From: Eucommia ulmoides
Lineage: Eukaryota > Streptophyta > Magnoliopsida > Garryales > Eucommiaceae
DNA: 64,000 bases
Assembly (NCBI GenBank): GCA_016647705.1
Contig: JAENRU010000279.1
Coordinates: 930,001-994,000 of the forward strand
Direction of reading: 5' to 3'
Position 1 is the first letter of the stretch, and each line of letters opens with the position of its first letter. Positions 10,935-26,989 of the stretch are shown piece after piece. Under the pieces are notes generated by a model. That model had not been told where the DNA came from. It saw only the letters and a list, made by a program, of their open reading frames with translations, and made no database searches. The translations under genes and the position numbers were made by a program.

Positions 10935-11963
10935 ATGCCGGATCACATCTCTATTCATATTATTGGGGTGCAAATGGATGAGAAGACATTTATCAATGTA
11001 CAGTGCAATTGAAGAATTCTTGTAAAGTAACAACAACCTCGTGCCTATTAAGTATTCTTATCATTACTCTAATATTACAAAGATGACAAATGGCTTCAAG
11101 GAAAAATTGGGTAAAAGAGGGTACTGTACTGTTCATCAAAGTAACACTCTGAAGCTGTCCTTTGAATGTTGTCAAAATGTTGGGCATGTCCAAGGCCACT
11201 GGACGAGAATTCATCAATGAAGTAGCTACAATTGGTAGAATTCAAAATGTAAACTTTGTGCAACTCATCGGTTCTATATTATAGGTTCAAAATGGGCTCT
11301 TTTCTACAATTATATGCCGACGGATATATTTTTCCAACAGAAGAAAATAATATCACTTTGAGCTGTGAAAAAAATGTACTAAATTTCAATTAGAGTTGCC
11401 TGTGGGATCGAGTATTTACATCAGGGTTGTGGCACACAAATCATGAACTTCAATATCAAGCCTCGCAACATTCTTCTAGACGAACAATGGAGTACATGGC
11501 TCCCAAGTTGTTCTACAAAATCATGCGAGGTGTCTCTTAAAAAGGCAAAGTATGTAGCTTTGGAATGTTGCTTATGGAAACCGCAGGTATGAGGAAGAAT
11601 GTGAGAACGTTTGGCCGATCAGACGAGCCAAGTCTACTTCCTGTAGTGGGTCTATGACCAATTTAGTGAAGGAAAACAAGTAGAAATGGGGGCAACATAG
11701 GAGGAAAAAAGGGCGATGGTGAGGAAGATGATAATCGTGGTCTTATGATGCATATCCATATGTATCATTCATAGAGAAAAGTTGCGGAGATGCTTGAAGA
11801 AGATGTTCAACTTCGGCATATGCTTCCGAGGCCTTTTCTTGGTCATGAGGACTTGCTCGCAGAGGAATAGAGAACCAACACAACAAGATCATCGGAATTT
11901 CCAGTCACATGGAACATCACATGATTTCATATATTCCATCACTTCGTATATAAATGAATGGTA
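10935..11963 (+). pseudogene. Lr10/LRK10L-1-like receptor kinase pseudogene (K2)
   Basis: Plus-strand pieces of one kinase in order: a hydrophobic end plus 'LLGCKWMRRHLSMY' juxtamembrane stretch (about 10950-11010), 'SNNNLVPIKYSYHYSNITK', '[14 protein letters not shown]' (glycine loop region), '[20 protein letters not shown]' (subdomains II-III, from 11178), a degraded middle, '[16 protein letters not shown]' near 11490-11540, '[14 protein letters not shown]', and a C-tail 'VAEMLEEDVQL...RPFLGHEDLLAEE'. The frame changes repeatedly and contains many stops. The DFG segment is missing between 'ILLDE' and 'EYMAPK'. The subtype matches K4 and K6 but lies on the opposite strand. The gene is clearly dead. 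Confidence 0.85.
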
Positions 11964-12200
11964 GTATGATATTGTTATAACTTTAAGGCGATTGATTTCG
12001 TGAAACAAGTAAATGATAATTTTCTTATTTTGTATTTGCACGGTGATAGGGAATTTTCTTATTTTGTATTTACATGGTGATAGGGAACGTTGTAGTAAAT
12101 TATGTCTCTTACAAGTTTTGTGAGAAATGTTGTCTTTTGTACGAAACATCTTTGAGGAGTTTCTTTGAAAATAAGAAATCTAGCACTGGTATATATCCAT
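11964..12200 (+). other. 3' flank of K2 with a small duplication
   Basis: No gene. A segment 'attttcttattttgtattt' followed by a-c-a-c/t-g-g-t-g-a-t-a-g-g-g occurs twice in tandem at about 12016-12083, a local duplication in the former 3' flank. Confidence 0.5.
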
Positions 12201-12960
12201 TTTTTTTTTCAAATGCTCAGGATCGAGACTAAGGTCGATTTTCCAGATTAAAGGTCTAACTAGAATGATTCCTTTGTTATTAACTTTTCCTATTATAGAT
12301 CTCTTCTTGCTGGGGGATCGCTAAAGAGTTTCTTTCATGTTCAAAATCAGGGGTTTCAGAGCTCAATGCTCCTGTATCCTAATGGTAGTTTCATAAGGCA
12401 TTCTTAAAGCCCGGGGTCAGAGGCATTAAGGTGGAGTAAAACCTACTTGAAGCAAATTACCAGAATAGAAGCATTTCTTATCAATGGATAGATTTGAGTT
12501 TTCCTTAAACAAAAAATGAATGCAACTCGAAGCATCAAGAGGAGAAATAGGAAACTTACAACGTCAAGGAGCTCCAGCAGCGCTTATGCATTTCAATTTC
12601 TCAAGAAGGAGAATTTGCCTTGTGAATACACATCAACTCGCACATCATGCAATGTGCTGCCAACTGAAGTGAGCTTGTTGGAGTTAACCACCAATGTCTC
12701 AGGAAGTAGAAAGCCTTCTCGTATATCGGCCATCGAACAGGAACCAAAATGGTCGCTATCCCCATTTTGCTGCTGCTGCGATAGCTGCTTCTCCTTTTCC
12801 GGTTTCGGGTGAAGGAATTTCTCTCAAGGTTCTTCCTGAAGAAAGACCCCCAGAGACAGAGAGAAGGGTCTTAAACAGGGCCACAAATTGGGTCCGCAGA
12901 ATTGAGCCCATCTGTATAAATTACTTTAGATAAATGGGCTCTCTTTTATTTTTTGATTAA
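12200..12960 (-). other. module S, copy 1, with unrecognised exon-like segment
   Basis: Shares sequence with 37330-37700 and 41040-41400. On the minus strand, 12740-12560 reads 'DIREGFLLPETLVVNSNK' and 'HDVRVDVYSQGKFSFLRN', followed by stops and then 'ALLELLDVV' before a GTAAG donor. The copy at 41.2 kb keeps 'VRVDVDSKGDFYFQRN' and 'LLELLDVV', so the frame shows protein-like conservation. The right part (12840-12960) contains 'tataaattactttagataaa' next to 'tgggct', also shared. I do not recognise the product. It may be the broken end of a host gene duplicated with the kinases. Confidence 0.45.
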
Positions 12961-13141
12961 ATTAAAATTTTAATCGAGTATACTTCTTAAATAATTTTTT
13001 GAAAAGTTCGAATTTAAACAATCACTTCAAATATAAAATTTTAAGTTATGTGTGACTCACTTAATTTTTTAGCACTTATCACTTAATATCATAAAATATC
13101 TAATTGTCACAACCACCATTTATACCAATACTGTAAAATCT

Positions 13142-13189
<48 letters not shown>

Positions 13190-13890
13190 TAAATAATTGA
13201 AAAAAATAGGGAACAAAAATTTGTATGAAAATAATTTTTTTGAAATTAAAAATATTAAAAATTTGAATACTTAATATATATTCAGTACTAAAAATTTCAG
13301 CATTAAAAATGGATGATAGGAGTAAAGCATAATTCAATAAAATCATGTCGAGTATGGTTTAAATTTGAATAGAGGAATAGATATGTGGTTTGTTATTGAT
13401 TCATTTTGTTCTAGTTCTTATTTGTATCGTATGTAGGTCTGTAAAAACCTGTAGGTTGTCCATTTTCCTTTCAACCCTAAATATTTCTTCTTCAACTTTA
13501 AAACACTCCATTCTGAAATTAATGTTTGTTTTATAGATAAAACGCGAAGCATGAAACCTCTAAGAGATGGTCATATAGATAGACAAGGACTCAAGATTTG
13601 GTAAACCCTAAGTTTAGTAAAACAAAAAGATTAGGATGTAATCCAACTTGTTTAGAAGATGGAAAATGCAAACGAACACGCTAGGCCTAATTGATCCAAC
13701 GTGTCCCATTAGTAGTGGCTCCAACAAGGTCCAATAAACCTGACCCAAGTGGTCCAATGAGCTATCTGGACCAACCTATCAGGGAGAAAAGGGATAAGGA
13801 CTCCATCGGCAGGAGGGATAAGGTGTTGCCCTACTCAAATGGAGGAGTCGGCCTTAGTTGAGGAATACCCCCATGAAAGTACTTTTTTTT
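12960..13890. repeat. module S flank, copy 1
   Basis: AT-rich flank shared with 37700-38600, 41440-42060, 51460-52640 and 54500-55600, and in inverted form with 43760-44670. Marker segments are 'ccatttataccaatactgta' and 'ggtccaataaacctgaccca'. A (TA)n run lies at 13146-13185. No gene seen. Confidence 0.65.
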
Positions 13891-13894
13891 TTCG

Positions 13895-14075
13895 TTAACG
13901 TCTGTCCAAATTGACTAACACAATTACTAATAGGGTCAAATTGAACTCAAATTCAATGATGAGGGATCAAATGTGTCTTCAATGATGAGGGATCAAATGT
14001 GTCTAACACTAAATAGTAAGGGTCAATTGAACACTGACCTCATCTATGAGGGGGCAAAAAAGTTATTTTCCAAAT
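13895..14075. mobile_element. MITE-like non-autonomous DNA element, partial
   Basis: Contains 'gagggatcaaatgtgtc' twice in tandem (13960-14004) and ends 'gagggggcaaaaaagtta', resembling one end of a non-autonomous MULE/MITE type whose other ends appear near 36598, 46720 and 51840. I could not pair two ends here. Confidence 0.35.
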
Positions 14076-14137
14076 CCAGAATATACGAGACATTGAAATA
14101 TTAATGTCTATATAAATTATTTTGTATTTTATATCTC

Positions 14138-14757
14138 AAACCGAGAAGATATTCTTATGCGAGTATCAAGAAAATAACCAATGATTTCTCAAAAAGAGTA
14201 GGCCAAGGAAATTAAAGAACGGTCTACAATGGAAAGTTGTCGATGGAATCTATGTAACGGTTAGCTTACTCGAGAATTCCACAAGAAATGGTGAAGATTT
14301 TGTGAACGAGGTCAACACGATCAATAGAATCCACCACGCAAACATTGTTCATCTTGTAGGGTATTGTGTTGACGGGTTCAAAAGAGCCCTTGTTTACAAG
14401 TCCACGCTGAACGATTCCATGGCAAAATTCATACCCTCGCCACAAAGGATCACTCCGTAGGTTGGGGAACACTCTGGCACATTTATCTTGGAATTGCCAA
14501 ATGAATCAAGTATCTCCACCAGGGATGCGACCAAAGGATCCTCCATTTCGACATCAAACCTCAAAGCATCCTTCTGGACTGCAATTTCAATTCCAAAATC
14601 TCGGATTCTCTTTGGCAAAATTGTGCTCCAAGGAACAAAGAGTTGTTTCCATTACAGCAACAAAGAAACAATGGGCTACATTGCTCCAAAAGTGTTCTTT
14701 AGAAATTTTGGAAATGTTTCCTACAAATCCGATGTCTATAGTTTTTTATTGCATTTA
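14138..14757 (+). pseudogene. PR5K/LRK10L-2-like kinase pseudogene (K3)
   Basis: Plus-strand remnants in order: 'PRRYSYASIKKITNDF' (start of the kinase domain, 14141), a glycine-loop region with stops, 'NGEDFVNEVNTINRIHHANI' and 'VHLVGYCVDGFKRALVY' (about 14310-14398), 'STLNDSMAKFIPSP', a frame-shifted catalytic-loop region in which '[20 protein letters not shown]' can only be guessed from the DNA, 'KQWATLLQ' shifting to '[20 protein letters not shown]' (14668-14727), and 'SDVYSF', where homology stops. It has at least four frame changes or stops and no C-lobe end. Block B keeps only the last 100 bases of a sister copy (30.3 kb). Confidence 0.82.
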
Positions 14758-14819
14758 ATCCCTTTGCTTGAAGTAGAACAAAGTAAGCAACAAATGAACT
14801 TGACATGATTAAGGTAAAA

Positions 14820-15787
14820 AAAACAGGCATCAAAGACATATTTGGGCTGCTAATGAAGGCACAAATTCTAAATTAAATCAATAATCGTACTACTTTATCA
14901 TTTACTCAATCTATTTTCTATCGAATTACTCTACAAACAAACAAATGAAAAAAACTATACTATAAGCTATGACATCCAAAAAGAATTATTGTAGTGAAAA
15001 ATAAATTATTATTGATTGATCCACACAAGCCTTTTTGGACTTCTTATTAAAGCTAATGGGTTTTTTAAGCTTTTTGTAGTATGAAGTGTGATTCTTTTAT
15101 TGCTTGTGTTCTTAAATTTTTATTTGTATTCTCGAAATATTTAAAACGAAATAGATTGAGAACATAATAGAAAAAAATTATTTTTATTTTTGTGTGTCAT
15201 TTCTATTTCTTATCATTCGAGACGAAAACAATAAATAATTGGCCAATTTGTTGATCTCCATGAGCTTTTACTTGACTTTGGAGGAGACTTGAGAGTCTAC
15301 TTTGAAAGTTGTTCTGCATTATTTTCTGAGTATGAATCAAATATTAATTGATCATGTGTTTGATGAAGGTTAAGGCATTGCGTGGAGGTATTACATTCAC
15401 TTGTTTGGTCTCTTTTGTTGACTGATTTTTAAGTAGAGAGACTCAGCATCAATTTTGATTGGCTACAACCTTGATTGACTCTGCCAATAGAAGAGTCTAA
15501 GGGCATGTTCTATCAAATTGGAATTTGGATATTTCGTATGAAAGCTACTAGATGAAAATATGAAATTTTTCTTATGTAGACATATTGTACTGGATAAATA
15601 TTGGATACAAGTTGTACAAGATATTGAATATATATGTACAAGAAATGTATATCTAATGTATCTAATATAATTGAAACATTTGGACGTATTCGAGATGTAT
15701 CAGACACATATACAAAATATATGAGACACCTTGAAAATATTAATTTCTATATAACTTATTTTTTATTTTATATAACATGTGTGCAAG
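14820..15787. repeat. block A: module R, copy 1
   Basis: Begins with 'aaggcacaaattctaaatta' and runs through 'ctccatgagcttttacttga' to 'gtatcagacacatatacaaa'. Homologous runs occur at 30398-30536 plus 32001-32726 plus 35120-35255 (block B), 42227-42319 plus 43541-43740, 45740-46720, 47566-48074, 49850-50245, 56606-56740, 58705-59030 and 60725-61045. No protein or element signature found. Confidence 0.7.
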
Positions 15788-17037
15788 TGATCGTTCTCAA
15801 TTTTGTATCAAAATTCAACCTTTATTCTATAATTTAAATAATCTTTTTAGTATTTTTAATTCATAATAATACGATTTTTTTTTTTTTTTTTTGCAGGAAT
15901 AAAGTTAGAAATAAATAAATACACAAAAAAAGTATGAAGAAAATTGACAAAAAAAAAAAAAGGACAAAAAAGGAGGGAAAACAAGGCGACCTGCGAACCA
16001 ACCCGTGTATTCGCGCGTGTAACAGGCCCAGGCAGCGGCCTAGGCCGGAAATCAGGCTCTATTTTGGAAGACATTTATGGTCAATTAATGACCAATTGAT
16101 GGAATTTATTGTGGAATAACAAGAGGACATCAGGGAAGGCTGAGGAGACCATATTTGAATTTATATTCCATTTTTTCTCTTTCTTTGAATATTCATTCTT
16201 CCTTTGGCAGTGCAATGTTTTTACAATCTTCTTCATTTTTTTCGTTTTCTTTTTTTTTTTTATTCTTTTGGCTATTGGATTTTTTGGAGAATTCTTCATG
16301 AGGCTCTAGCTTCTTGAATATTTTTGTGGAAGAACATCACTCCAGGGAAGGATAAGTTCATCAATCAGGACAGGGTTGTACTTTTTCCCCAATTTATCTA
16401 TGTAAATTCATTGTTATTCAATTATATTTTGTTCCAATGCGTGTAAGATTGTAAAACAATGATTTCGGTTCTAAGTATCCATCTGAATGAATGTAGAAAT
16501 TTAGATGCGAATTTATTTGTATCTGTAATGTTAGACCTAATATTTGTAATTTAGATATGACAGTTTTACATTCAATTTTATTGGTATATCGATACGACTT
16601 AATTGGTTAAATTATACCAAACGATTAATTCAATTTAGATTAGTTAACCAAGGAATAGAATCATGAAGATAGTTTATCCCAATTAAGTGGTCGATATATC
16701 TTCACAGTATTACTAACTTGTAGTTAATATTACCTAATTATACACCGAACCAAAAGAATAAGAATGAAATTTAAGGGATAAATTGATGAATTTATGCATA
16801 TTCCTAACCCGAGCCTTTTTTTTTTTTTTTTTTTTATATACATTTTATCTAAATAAAATATTTTTCTTCTATTTAGTTATTAAAATTAATATCAATCCAA
16901 TTATCGAATATTTCACCACGACAAATAAGATTAAGAATTAATAATTACAATCCAATCCATGTGAATCGACATTCCTACTTGAACACACTATGCTACAATA
17001 GTTTGCGCTAAAATTGGGCATTAAATTTGAATGATCA
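15788..17037. mobile_element. solo LTR, 1.25 kb (block A copy)
   Basis: Starts TGATCGTTC and ends (GA)ATGATCA, so the ends form a short inverted repeat. Flanks are 'gcaag' before and 'acaag' after, a 5-bp target duplication with one difference. Its partner in block B (35256-36520) sits at the same site with the same flanks, so the insertion came before the A/B duplication. The 3' end ('tttgcgctaaaattgg') matches the 1459-bp solo LTR at 30537 in type. Fossil, no coding part. Confidence 0.78.
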
Positions 17038-17199
17038 ACAAGTTTTAAATGTATTGTACTAAGTACATTTTTTTTTATCAAGTCTTATAAAATCTATCAT
17101 AAATGTTATGCTTTTTATGATAGTTTGTTGTTTTAAAATATATAATAAATAAAAATTATAAAAATAATTAGCTTTATTAAGCGTGTCATGGACGTACCA

Positions 17200-17281
17200 A
17201 TATCTAAACCACGACTTTCAATGGAGACCTATCCATTGGGTACTACTGTATACAACGCAGTCTAACAATTGTAATTATCCA
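17200..17281 (-). pseudogene. kinase C-lobe scrap
   Basis: On the minus strand it reads ITIVRLRCIQ, a stop, then YPMDRSPLKVVV, matching 'RRITIVRLRCIQWYPIDRPS' of K5 (49.3-49.8 kb). About 27 codons survive. To its left is 'gtgtcatggacgtacc', the start of module P, and to its right module R, so the rest of module P and most of the kinase tail were lost here. Confidence 0.8.
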
Positions 17282-17441
17282 TTGCTTGACTTTGAAGGAG
17301 TCTTGGGAGTCTACACTGAAAGTTTTTCTGCATTATTAGGTACTCTTTTTCATTTTTCAAAGTATGAATTACATATTAATTGATCATGTGTTTGATGAAG
17401 CTTAAAGCATTGTATGGACGTACTAAGTTCACTTGTTTGCT
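17282..17441. repeat. module R, partial, at the left edge of an LTR insertion
   Basis: 'cttgactttgaaggagtctt' through 'ttcacttgtttg' matches 15265-15405. The retroelement at 17442 interrupts it at the point where the other copies continue 'gtctcttttgttgactga'. Confidence 0.75.
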
Positions 17442-19885
17442 GTCACACCCCACCCCGGACAATCGTCACTTGTGGGGCCGGCGTGACGTTGACACGACAT
17501 TACTCAGGCGAAAAATCAACTAGAAGGCGATGATATACATTCATAATTATACAAATAATCAAAATACAAGTTATAAACATCTTTTCAAGTCAGAGACACA
17601 CCCGTCCCTGTAAACCCTTCTAAACAGCAAAAGGAAAAAAACGAACGATGAATCCTTCCTAGATTCGCCTCAGGCGGCACTTCCCAAAAATTTTAAAAAC
17701 CTTGCTATATCATCGACGGACTCTATCCCGTGCCAGTAGGGGACCGACTCCTAGCCATTTCACCTGCGAGTGTACTGCCTTCTCAGTAAAATCATTCTTA
17801 TTTAATAATAATAATACCTTCTAGATAACACAACATTTACACATGGATTCAACATAAACACCATATATGCAGTAAAAATGAAGTAATATATATACATAAG
17901 GTCCATTTTTATAACCATGTAGTATAAATATCATAACCATCGCCTGAAGTAATAAATTATTACGCAATATCAACAGAACATCACACCCTAAAACACAACG
18001 CACACCGGCTAGCCATGGTGATCGTTTTAACCTCACGATCGGGAGTTTGTAACGGTACCGTACCATTCATAGGATATGTCTTCCTACGAACACCCATCAC
18101 TCCGTCGAGGTGGATAATCACTGCGCAGTACAAACGTCTAACATCACTCTGCCGAAGCAGATAAACATCACTCTGCCGGAGCGGATCAACATCACCCAAT
18201 AATATCGTCTAATCACCACGTAATTTTTTTTTCTAAAAGCTTCTAATTTAAATACAACCAGTTTTTCATCAGATTTATATATATATCTACAAATAGTTCG
18301 GCGAGAAGACAGTACACTCACCTCGTTTCTGGCACTGCAAAAACCTCACTGTCCAAAGCTTACTGGGGTGTTGGCGACTGCGAACCTAGAAATAATAGGG
18401 TCTAAGTTAACATTTCATGTAAAATCACCTAGCCATGTAGGGCAGGCCCTAAGTTCCTCATTTTCCATTCCCCATATTTTATGTATGAGATTTGCTATTA
18501 TTCTTAATAATTTTTGTTCCATTATTTATTACATGAGAAAACCCATAATATGAACGATCCTAATTTATTACTCCGGTTACAAAGATTTTAGGCTAGGATT
18601 GAATTTTAACAGAACTAGAATAAATTTAACGGTAAACGAGATCATTTCCGAGTTATTCACGGGCCGTGAAAAGGGTTTTTTATTTGAAAAGGAATTTCTC
18701 CCTTTTTCCTGGGGACAGTTGTGCAATTTTCCCCCCCCTTTTTTTTTTTTTTTCTTCTTCCTGTTTTCGGTTCTTGCCAGCCCCGACGGCAGTTTCTCCC
18801 TCTCTCTACCGTTGTCGACCGCCGGTGGCTCCCCCTCCTTGCCGACTCGCCTAACAACCCCCGCACCACCCATACAACCCTCCGACACCATCTCCGGCCG
18901 TCTCGCCAGCTCCACCGCACACCCACAACCACTGTTTACCCACCGCCGTGATTATCCTATCTCTCTCTCCCTCTCCGTCTCGGCTTCTCTCTTTTTTTTT
19001 TTTTTTTTTGTAGTATACATTCACATACACGCACCCTTACACACTGTAACCAGAAAAACAGAACACCCATACCCAAACCCATATGGTGCCGGAAGACGAA
19101 AACCGAGCACGACCTCCACATCGCCGAAACCTTACCGACCCAACTTGTTACACTCATGCATGCGTACATCCATCTATTAATTGCAGAAATACATATAAAT
19201 ACTCACCTGACCGACGATCGTCGATGGTCGAACGGCGATTCACAACTCCGCTCATCGGCGACGCTAACACGTACACGACCACTCCGTCGACGAACCACGC
19301 CACCGTCCGCACCAATCTCTCTTTGGAATTGTTTACACTGCCCACACGACCACGCTTTCGGAGGAACGTCGATCCAAGGAAAATCGACGACCCCTCCGCT
19401 CCGGCTCTCTCTCTCTAGAATTTTTGGGTTTTCTTTTCTTCTCCGATTTCCCCACTTCAGTGCATGTAGGAGGTTTTTAACGCATGAAGTTAGTGGTTAA
19501 ACTAATCCTAAGCTTGCCACGTCGCCCCTCGATCATCCCTCCCTTGGCCGGTGAGTTGCCGTCGGTTTTGTCGTGTGGGTAGGAGTGGAGTTATGAAAAA
19601 AAAAGATTAAATTACACTTTCATCCCCTCATTTCCATTAAGATTCTTATTTCTATGCATCTTTATTTTAAAAAGTTTCAAAATTATAATTTTGCCCCTAA
19701 CATTTTTCCTTTTGATTTCCACTTGCCACTTCAACTCTCAAATTAATTTTTTTGCATTTCTAAATTCCTAATTTGACCCCCAATTTTTAATTTGGGTTTT
19801 TATTAATGACATTTTTACCCTAAAATTCTCTAACATTTTATAATACGGTTATTTATGACGTACGTTCTACAACTTAGGTTTTACA
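17442..19885 (-). repeat. 3' LTR of the minus-strand Tekay-like element
   Basis: In minus orientation it begins TGTAAAACCTAAG and ends 'GGGGTGTGACA', about 2.44 kb. It contains a GC-richer, CT-rich leader-like part at 18720-19400, which produces several overlapping chance frames, and a 'gcctcaggcgg' motif near 17673. Ends were set by the TG...CA rule, the adjoining purine run, and similarity to the LTR end at 4960. Confidence 0.8.
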
Positions 19886-19933
19886 ACTTTTCCCTCCTAA
19901 AAGAAATTTTGTCCCGAAATTTTATTTATCTAC

Positions 19934-23776
<3,843 letters not shown>

Positions 23777-23781
23777 GGTAG

Positions 23782-25307
23782 TGCTACGCGCACGGATTCA
23801 CAACCTTATTTCCTCCTCGCGGTAATTGGACTAATCGCAAGTGTACGAGGTCTAGTTTTAATATAATGGATCTTTTAGGATTGGATATCGTTCCACTGGG
23901 AAATTCGTGTAATTCGGTTGAGTATTGTGATTTACATAGTTTCGTATTATCTTGACTAATCATAACTCGTTTGTTTTCTAATTACTATACTAAGATAAAC
24001 TACAACTATTGGGTTAGTTCTAATTACACTAATTACTTAGGTATTAATCTCTTTCATATAATGCATAATCGATGTCATTTAGTTAGCTATAACGGTTTTT
24101 ATCTAATCCGACAACCTCTGTATCAATAACTCCTCCGCTACCTTTCCCGAGTGTAAAACGAGGGATTACACGACTTCGTGTCAACGAAGAAGTACCCTTC
24201 AACGCCTAAACGACCCTAAGTCACATGAGTTTTAAGCCAACGTCATGGGTTGCATACGTTCTAACGCCCTCCCGGGTCGTTAGAAAGTCACGTTGTATTT
24301 ACCCTAGTCCGAATTCGGGGTTACCTCTCCCGAGTGTCAAACCTCGTATTCTCGGTTTATCTATACAAGCATAATATCAAGAATAATGGTAAACACAATC
24401 GGATTTAGACAAAGAACACGTTAAAGTAACATTAATTCATTCAACTAAACGATTACATGATTTCGACTACACCCAAGTAACATTTAACTACTACTATAAG
24501 ATCTTAACCATATACCATACAAAATAAGAGGGATTCAACATTCTTAGATATGAAAAAATGATTACAAAGAATAAAACAATAGAGAAACGATCAAATCTAG
24601 AAGTGAAACGGTTCACTGTCGCTAATGATCGATCCGCAAGTTATCCTTCTTTATCCGAATGATGAACCTCCTTCTTGATCTTCAAAATATAGCTTAAGAG
24701 CTCTCTACTAGGGTTAGGGTTCTTCAACTCCTTCTTTCAGATGTGGGCAAAGGGGTATTTATAGGCCTAGGGGTTCAAAAATATCTAAACAGATATTTTG
24801 ACCTGTTCTGCAATTTTCGCCTAAGCGGTAGAAATTCCGCTTAGGCGGAGTTTAAGTCGGTTAGAATTCTGCCTAAGCGGTAGAATCTTCGCTTAGGCGT
24901 AGGACTAACTTTTTGGCTCCTTATCTTTCTGATGGAATTCCGCCTAAGCGGTGGAAACTTCGCCTAGGCGGATTCAATACTTCAGCCCTTGCAACCTTCT
25001 GACGGATTTCGGCCTAGGCGGCAGAAACTTTGCCTAGGCGGATTTCAAATCTTCAGTTTATGCATCTTTCTGATGAATTTCCGCCTAGGCGGTGGAAACT
25101 TCGCCTGGGCGGAATTGCTCTGTTAGTTGAAACCTCATTTTTTCATCTTTTTGGCTACCCCTTTCGCACCATTTTGCACGGTTTGCCAATTGTTTACGTC
25201 CCTGCTCCTGACTAATAAAAACAACTAAAACGGTATTCAAACTTCAATAAAATACTCGAAAACTAGCAAATTCGGTTTAGAATTAGATAGGTATTTTACA
25301 CCTATCA
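23782..25307 (-). repeat. 3' LTR of the Athila-like element
   Basis: In minus orientation it runs TGATAGGTGTAAAATAC ... CGTAGCA, 1526 bp. The left border was set by identity with the second copy from 'tgctacgcgc'. The right border was set by TG...CA and the adjoining purine-rich 'tttgggggtatt'. It holds five CGCCTARGCGG hairpins at 24826-25120. Confidence 0.87.
24826..25120. repeat. hairpin array with CGCCTARGCGG stems (LTR)
   Basis: Five units of about 60-70 bases, each made of CGCCTAAGCGG or a variant, an 8-base spacer such as 'tagaaatt', and the inverse CCGCTTAGGCGG. Each unit could fold into an 11-bp stem. The fourth and fifth units carry 'cctaggcgg' variants, where the stem half is itself nearly palindromic. 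Confidence 0.85.
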
Positions 25308-26989
25308 AATACCCCCAAACTTGGAATTTTGCTAGTCCTCGAGCAAAACACCCTAATGCTAAATAACACAAACCACACTAATTAGCTACATCCTAAACTA
25401 CAGATACGTAATCATTAACAAATAAGACGTACACGCTTGTGAGATTTAAGTTTAGTCAAAGAAACCATGATATTCTTCCCTCAACAACCAATAATCAAAT
25501 CTGGTTAAGGAATAACACACACCACGTGGTGTTCCAGAATTTCAACACTCAATATCAGTTCAAATCATTTTAGATCCTATTGAAATTTGTGTGTGTGAGA
25601 ACTCGGATATATAACAAATCAAACGCCGGATTGGATTTTTCAATGAATAAGATCATGACTTAAATTTGTTAAAACATTAAGGGAAACCATATGCTTGACT
25701 GGGCTCAACTATCCACTAATGTAGGTTCAGACATTCACCGAGATCAATAGGGCTTGGTCAGGCTTTGAAGAACGGCCAAGGGTATCGTAGGATTAGAAAC
25801 TCGTTATAATTTTAACGATACCCGAGGTACAAACGCTTGTCGCTAAATCTCTCTCATGACTCCTTTATCTTTGAAGATATTACCCTGAACAGGATTTAGT
25901 AAACTTGTATTCACTTGTTAAGACTATTGAATTTAAACACTATATTCACATAGTTTTTTTTTTTTTTTTTTTTTTAGAACACCCCCAAACTTATTCAATT
26001 TTGTACAATTTTAGGGGTGTTTAGGTACAACTAAAAGCTTAACAAGTGAATACTCTTATACTTAACCAAAAATACTAAAACCCCGATTGCCCGCTTCAAG
26101 TTAGCATAATCTAATGCTACTTGTTTTCACTCAATTTTCCACTTTTATTCCTAGCGACAATGGTTCTGAAAAATTTACTTGGTTAAAGTACAGAAACAAG
26201 TTCAGAAAACAAAATTTTTTATGGCTTCGACAGGAGAACGAGGGAATAACTTTTCAGGTTAGTTTCAAACGGTTCAAGCGATAAAAATGAAGGCCTATAT
26301 CATGCCTCCAGAATTACCTTACCTATAATTTTGCCTCAAGCCTCCCCCAGTCAAGTTGTAGATTCCTCATTTCTGTCATGAACTTATTACTGAATAATCA
26401 ACGTCCAATCGTTCAATTAATTATACAACGAGTTTATGCAATCGTGCGATTTAGGATCAAAATAAGTTTTACCTATTCGACATGCTAAGCACACAAAACA
26501 CACGTGAATGGCATTACCCTCAACCTTAAAACACAATTTAGGGGGTAATTTTCATCATCGGGACATGGTTCGGACGAACTCAAAAACTCAACATGCTTGT
26601 ACAACTCAATTCATTAACAATTTTACTCTAATTCCACAAAGTAATATTACATATTCTAATTATCCTTACACATGCATAGCTAAACGTTACACATGTATAA
26701 CAAAAAGAATTTCAAAATTTACAAAAATTTTAACATTAATAAATAAATTTGTACACCAAAAAGAATTTTTGTTCCCCTTTTCATCAAAATTTTTTCATCC
26801 TTCTTATCCCTCCAAGAAAAACCAAAACTACATGAGTTTTCAGGCATTACTCCCCCAAACTTGAACAAGGCAGTGTCCCCACTGCCTAAGCAGCGAACCC
26901 AATAGCAAAATAGAAAAATATGTATTGAAACTGGGGCGGACACATACCTAGGAGGGAAGACATAGAAGTCTAACCTCCTACCGTTCATT

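Noticed and set aside
12516-12933. Plus-strand frames at the module S exon-like site
   Set aside because: Conservation with the copy at 41.2 kb is on the minus-strand frame; the plus-strand frames are its shadows.
18577-19500. A cluster of long overlapping frames on both strands (up to 193 codons)
   Set aside because: They lie in the CT-rich part of the 3' LTR of the minus-strand Tekay-like element. Open frames in all directions reflect base composition, not a gene.
24703-24725. Telomere-like 'agggttagggtt' in the Athila-like LTR
   Set aside because: Only two units, and present in both LTR copies (also near 30230); part of the LTR, not an interstitial telomere.
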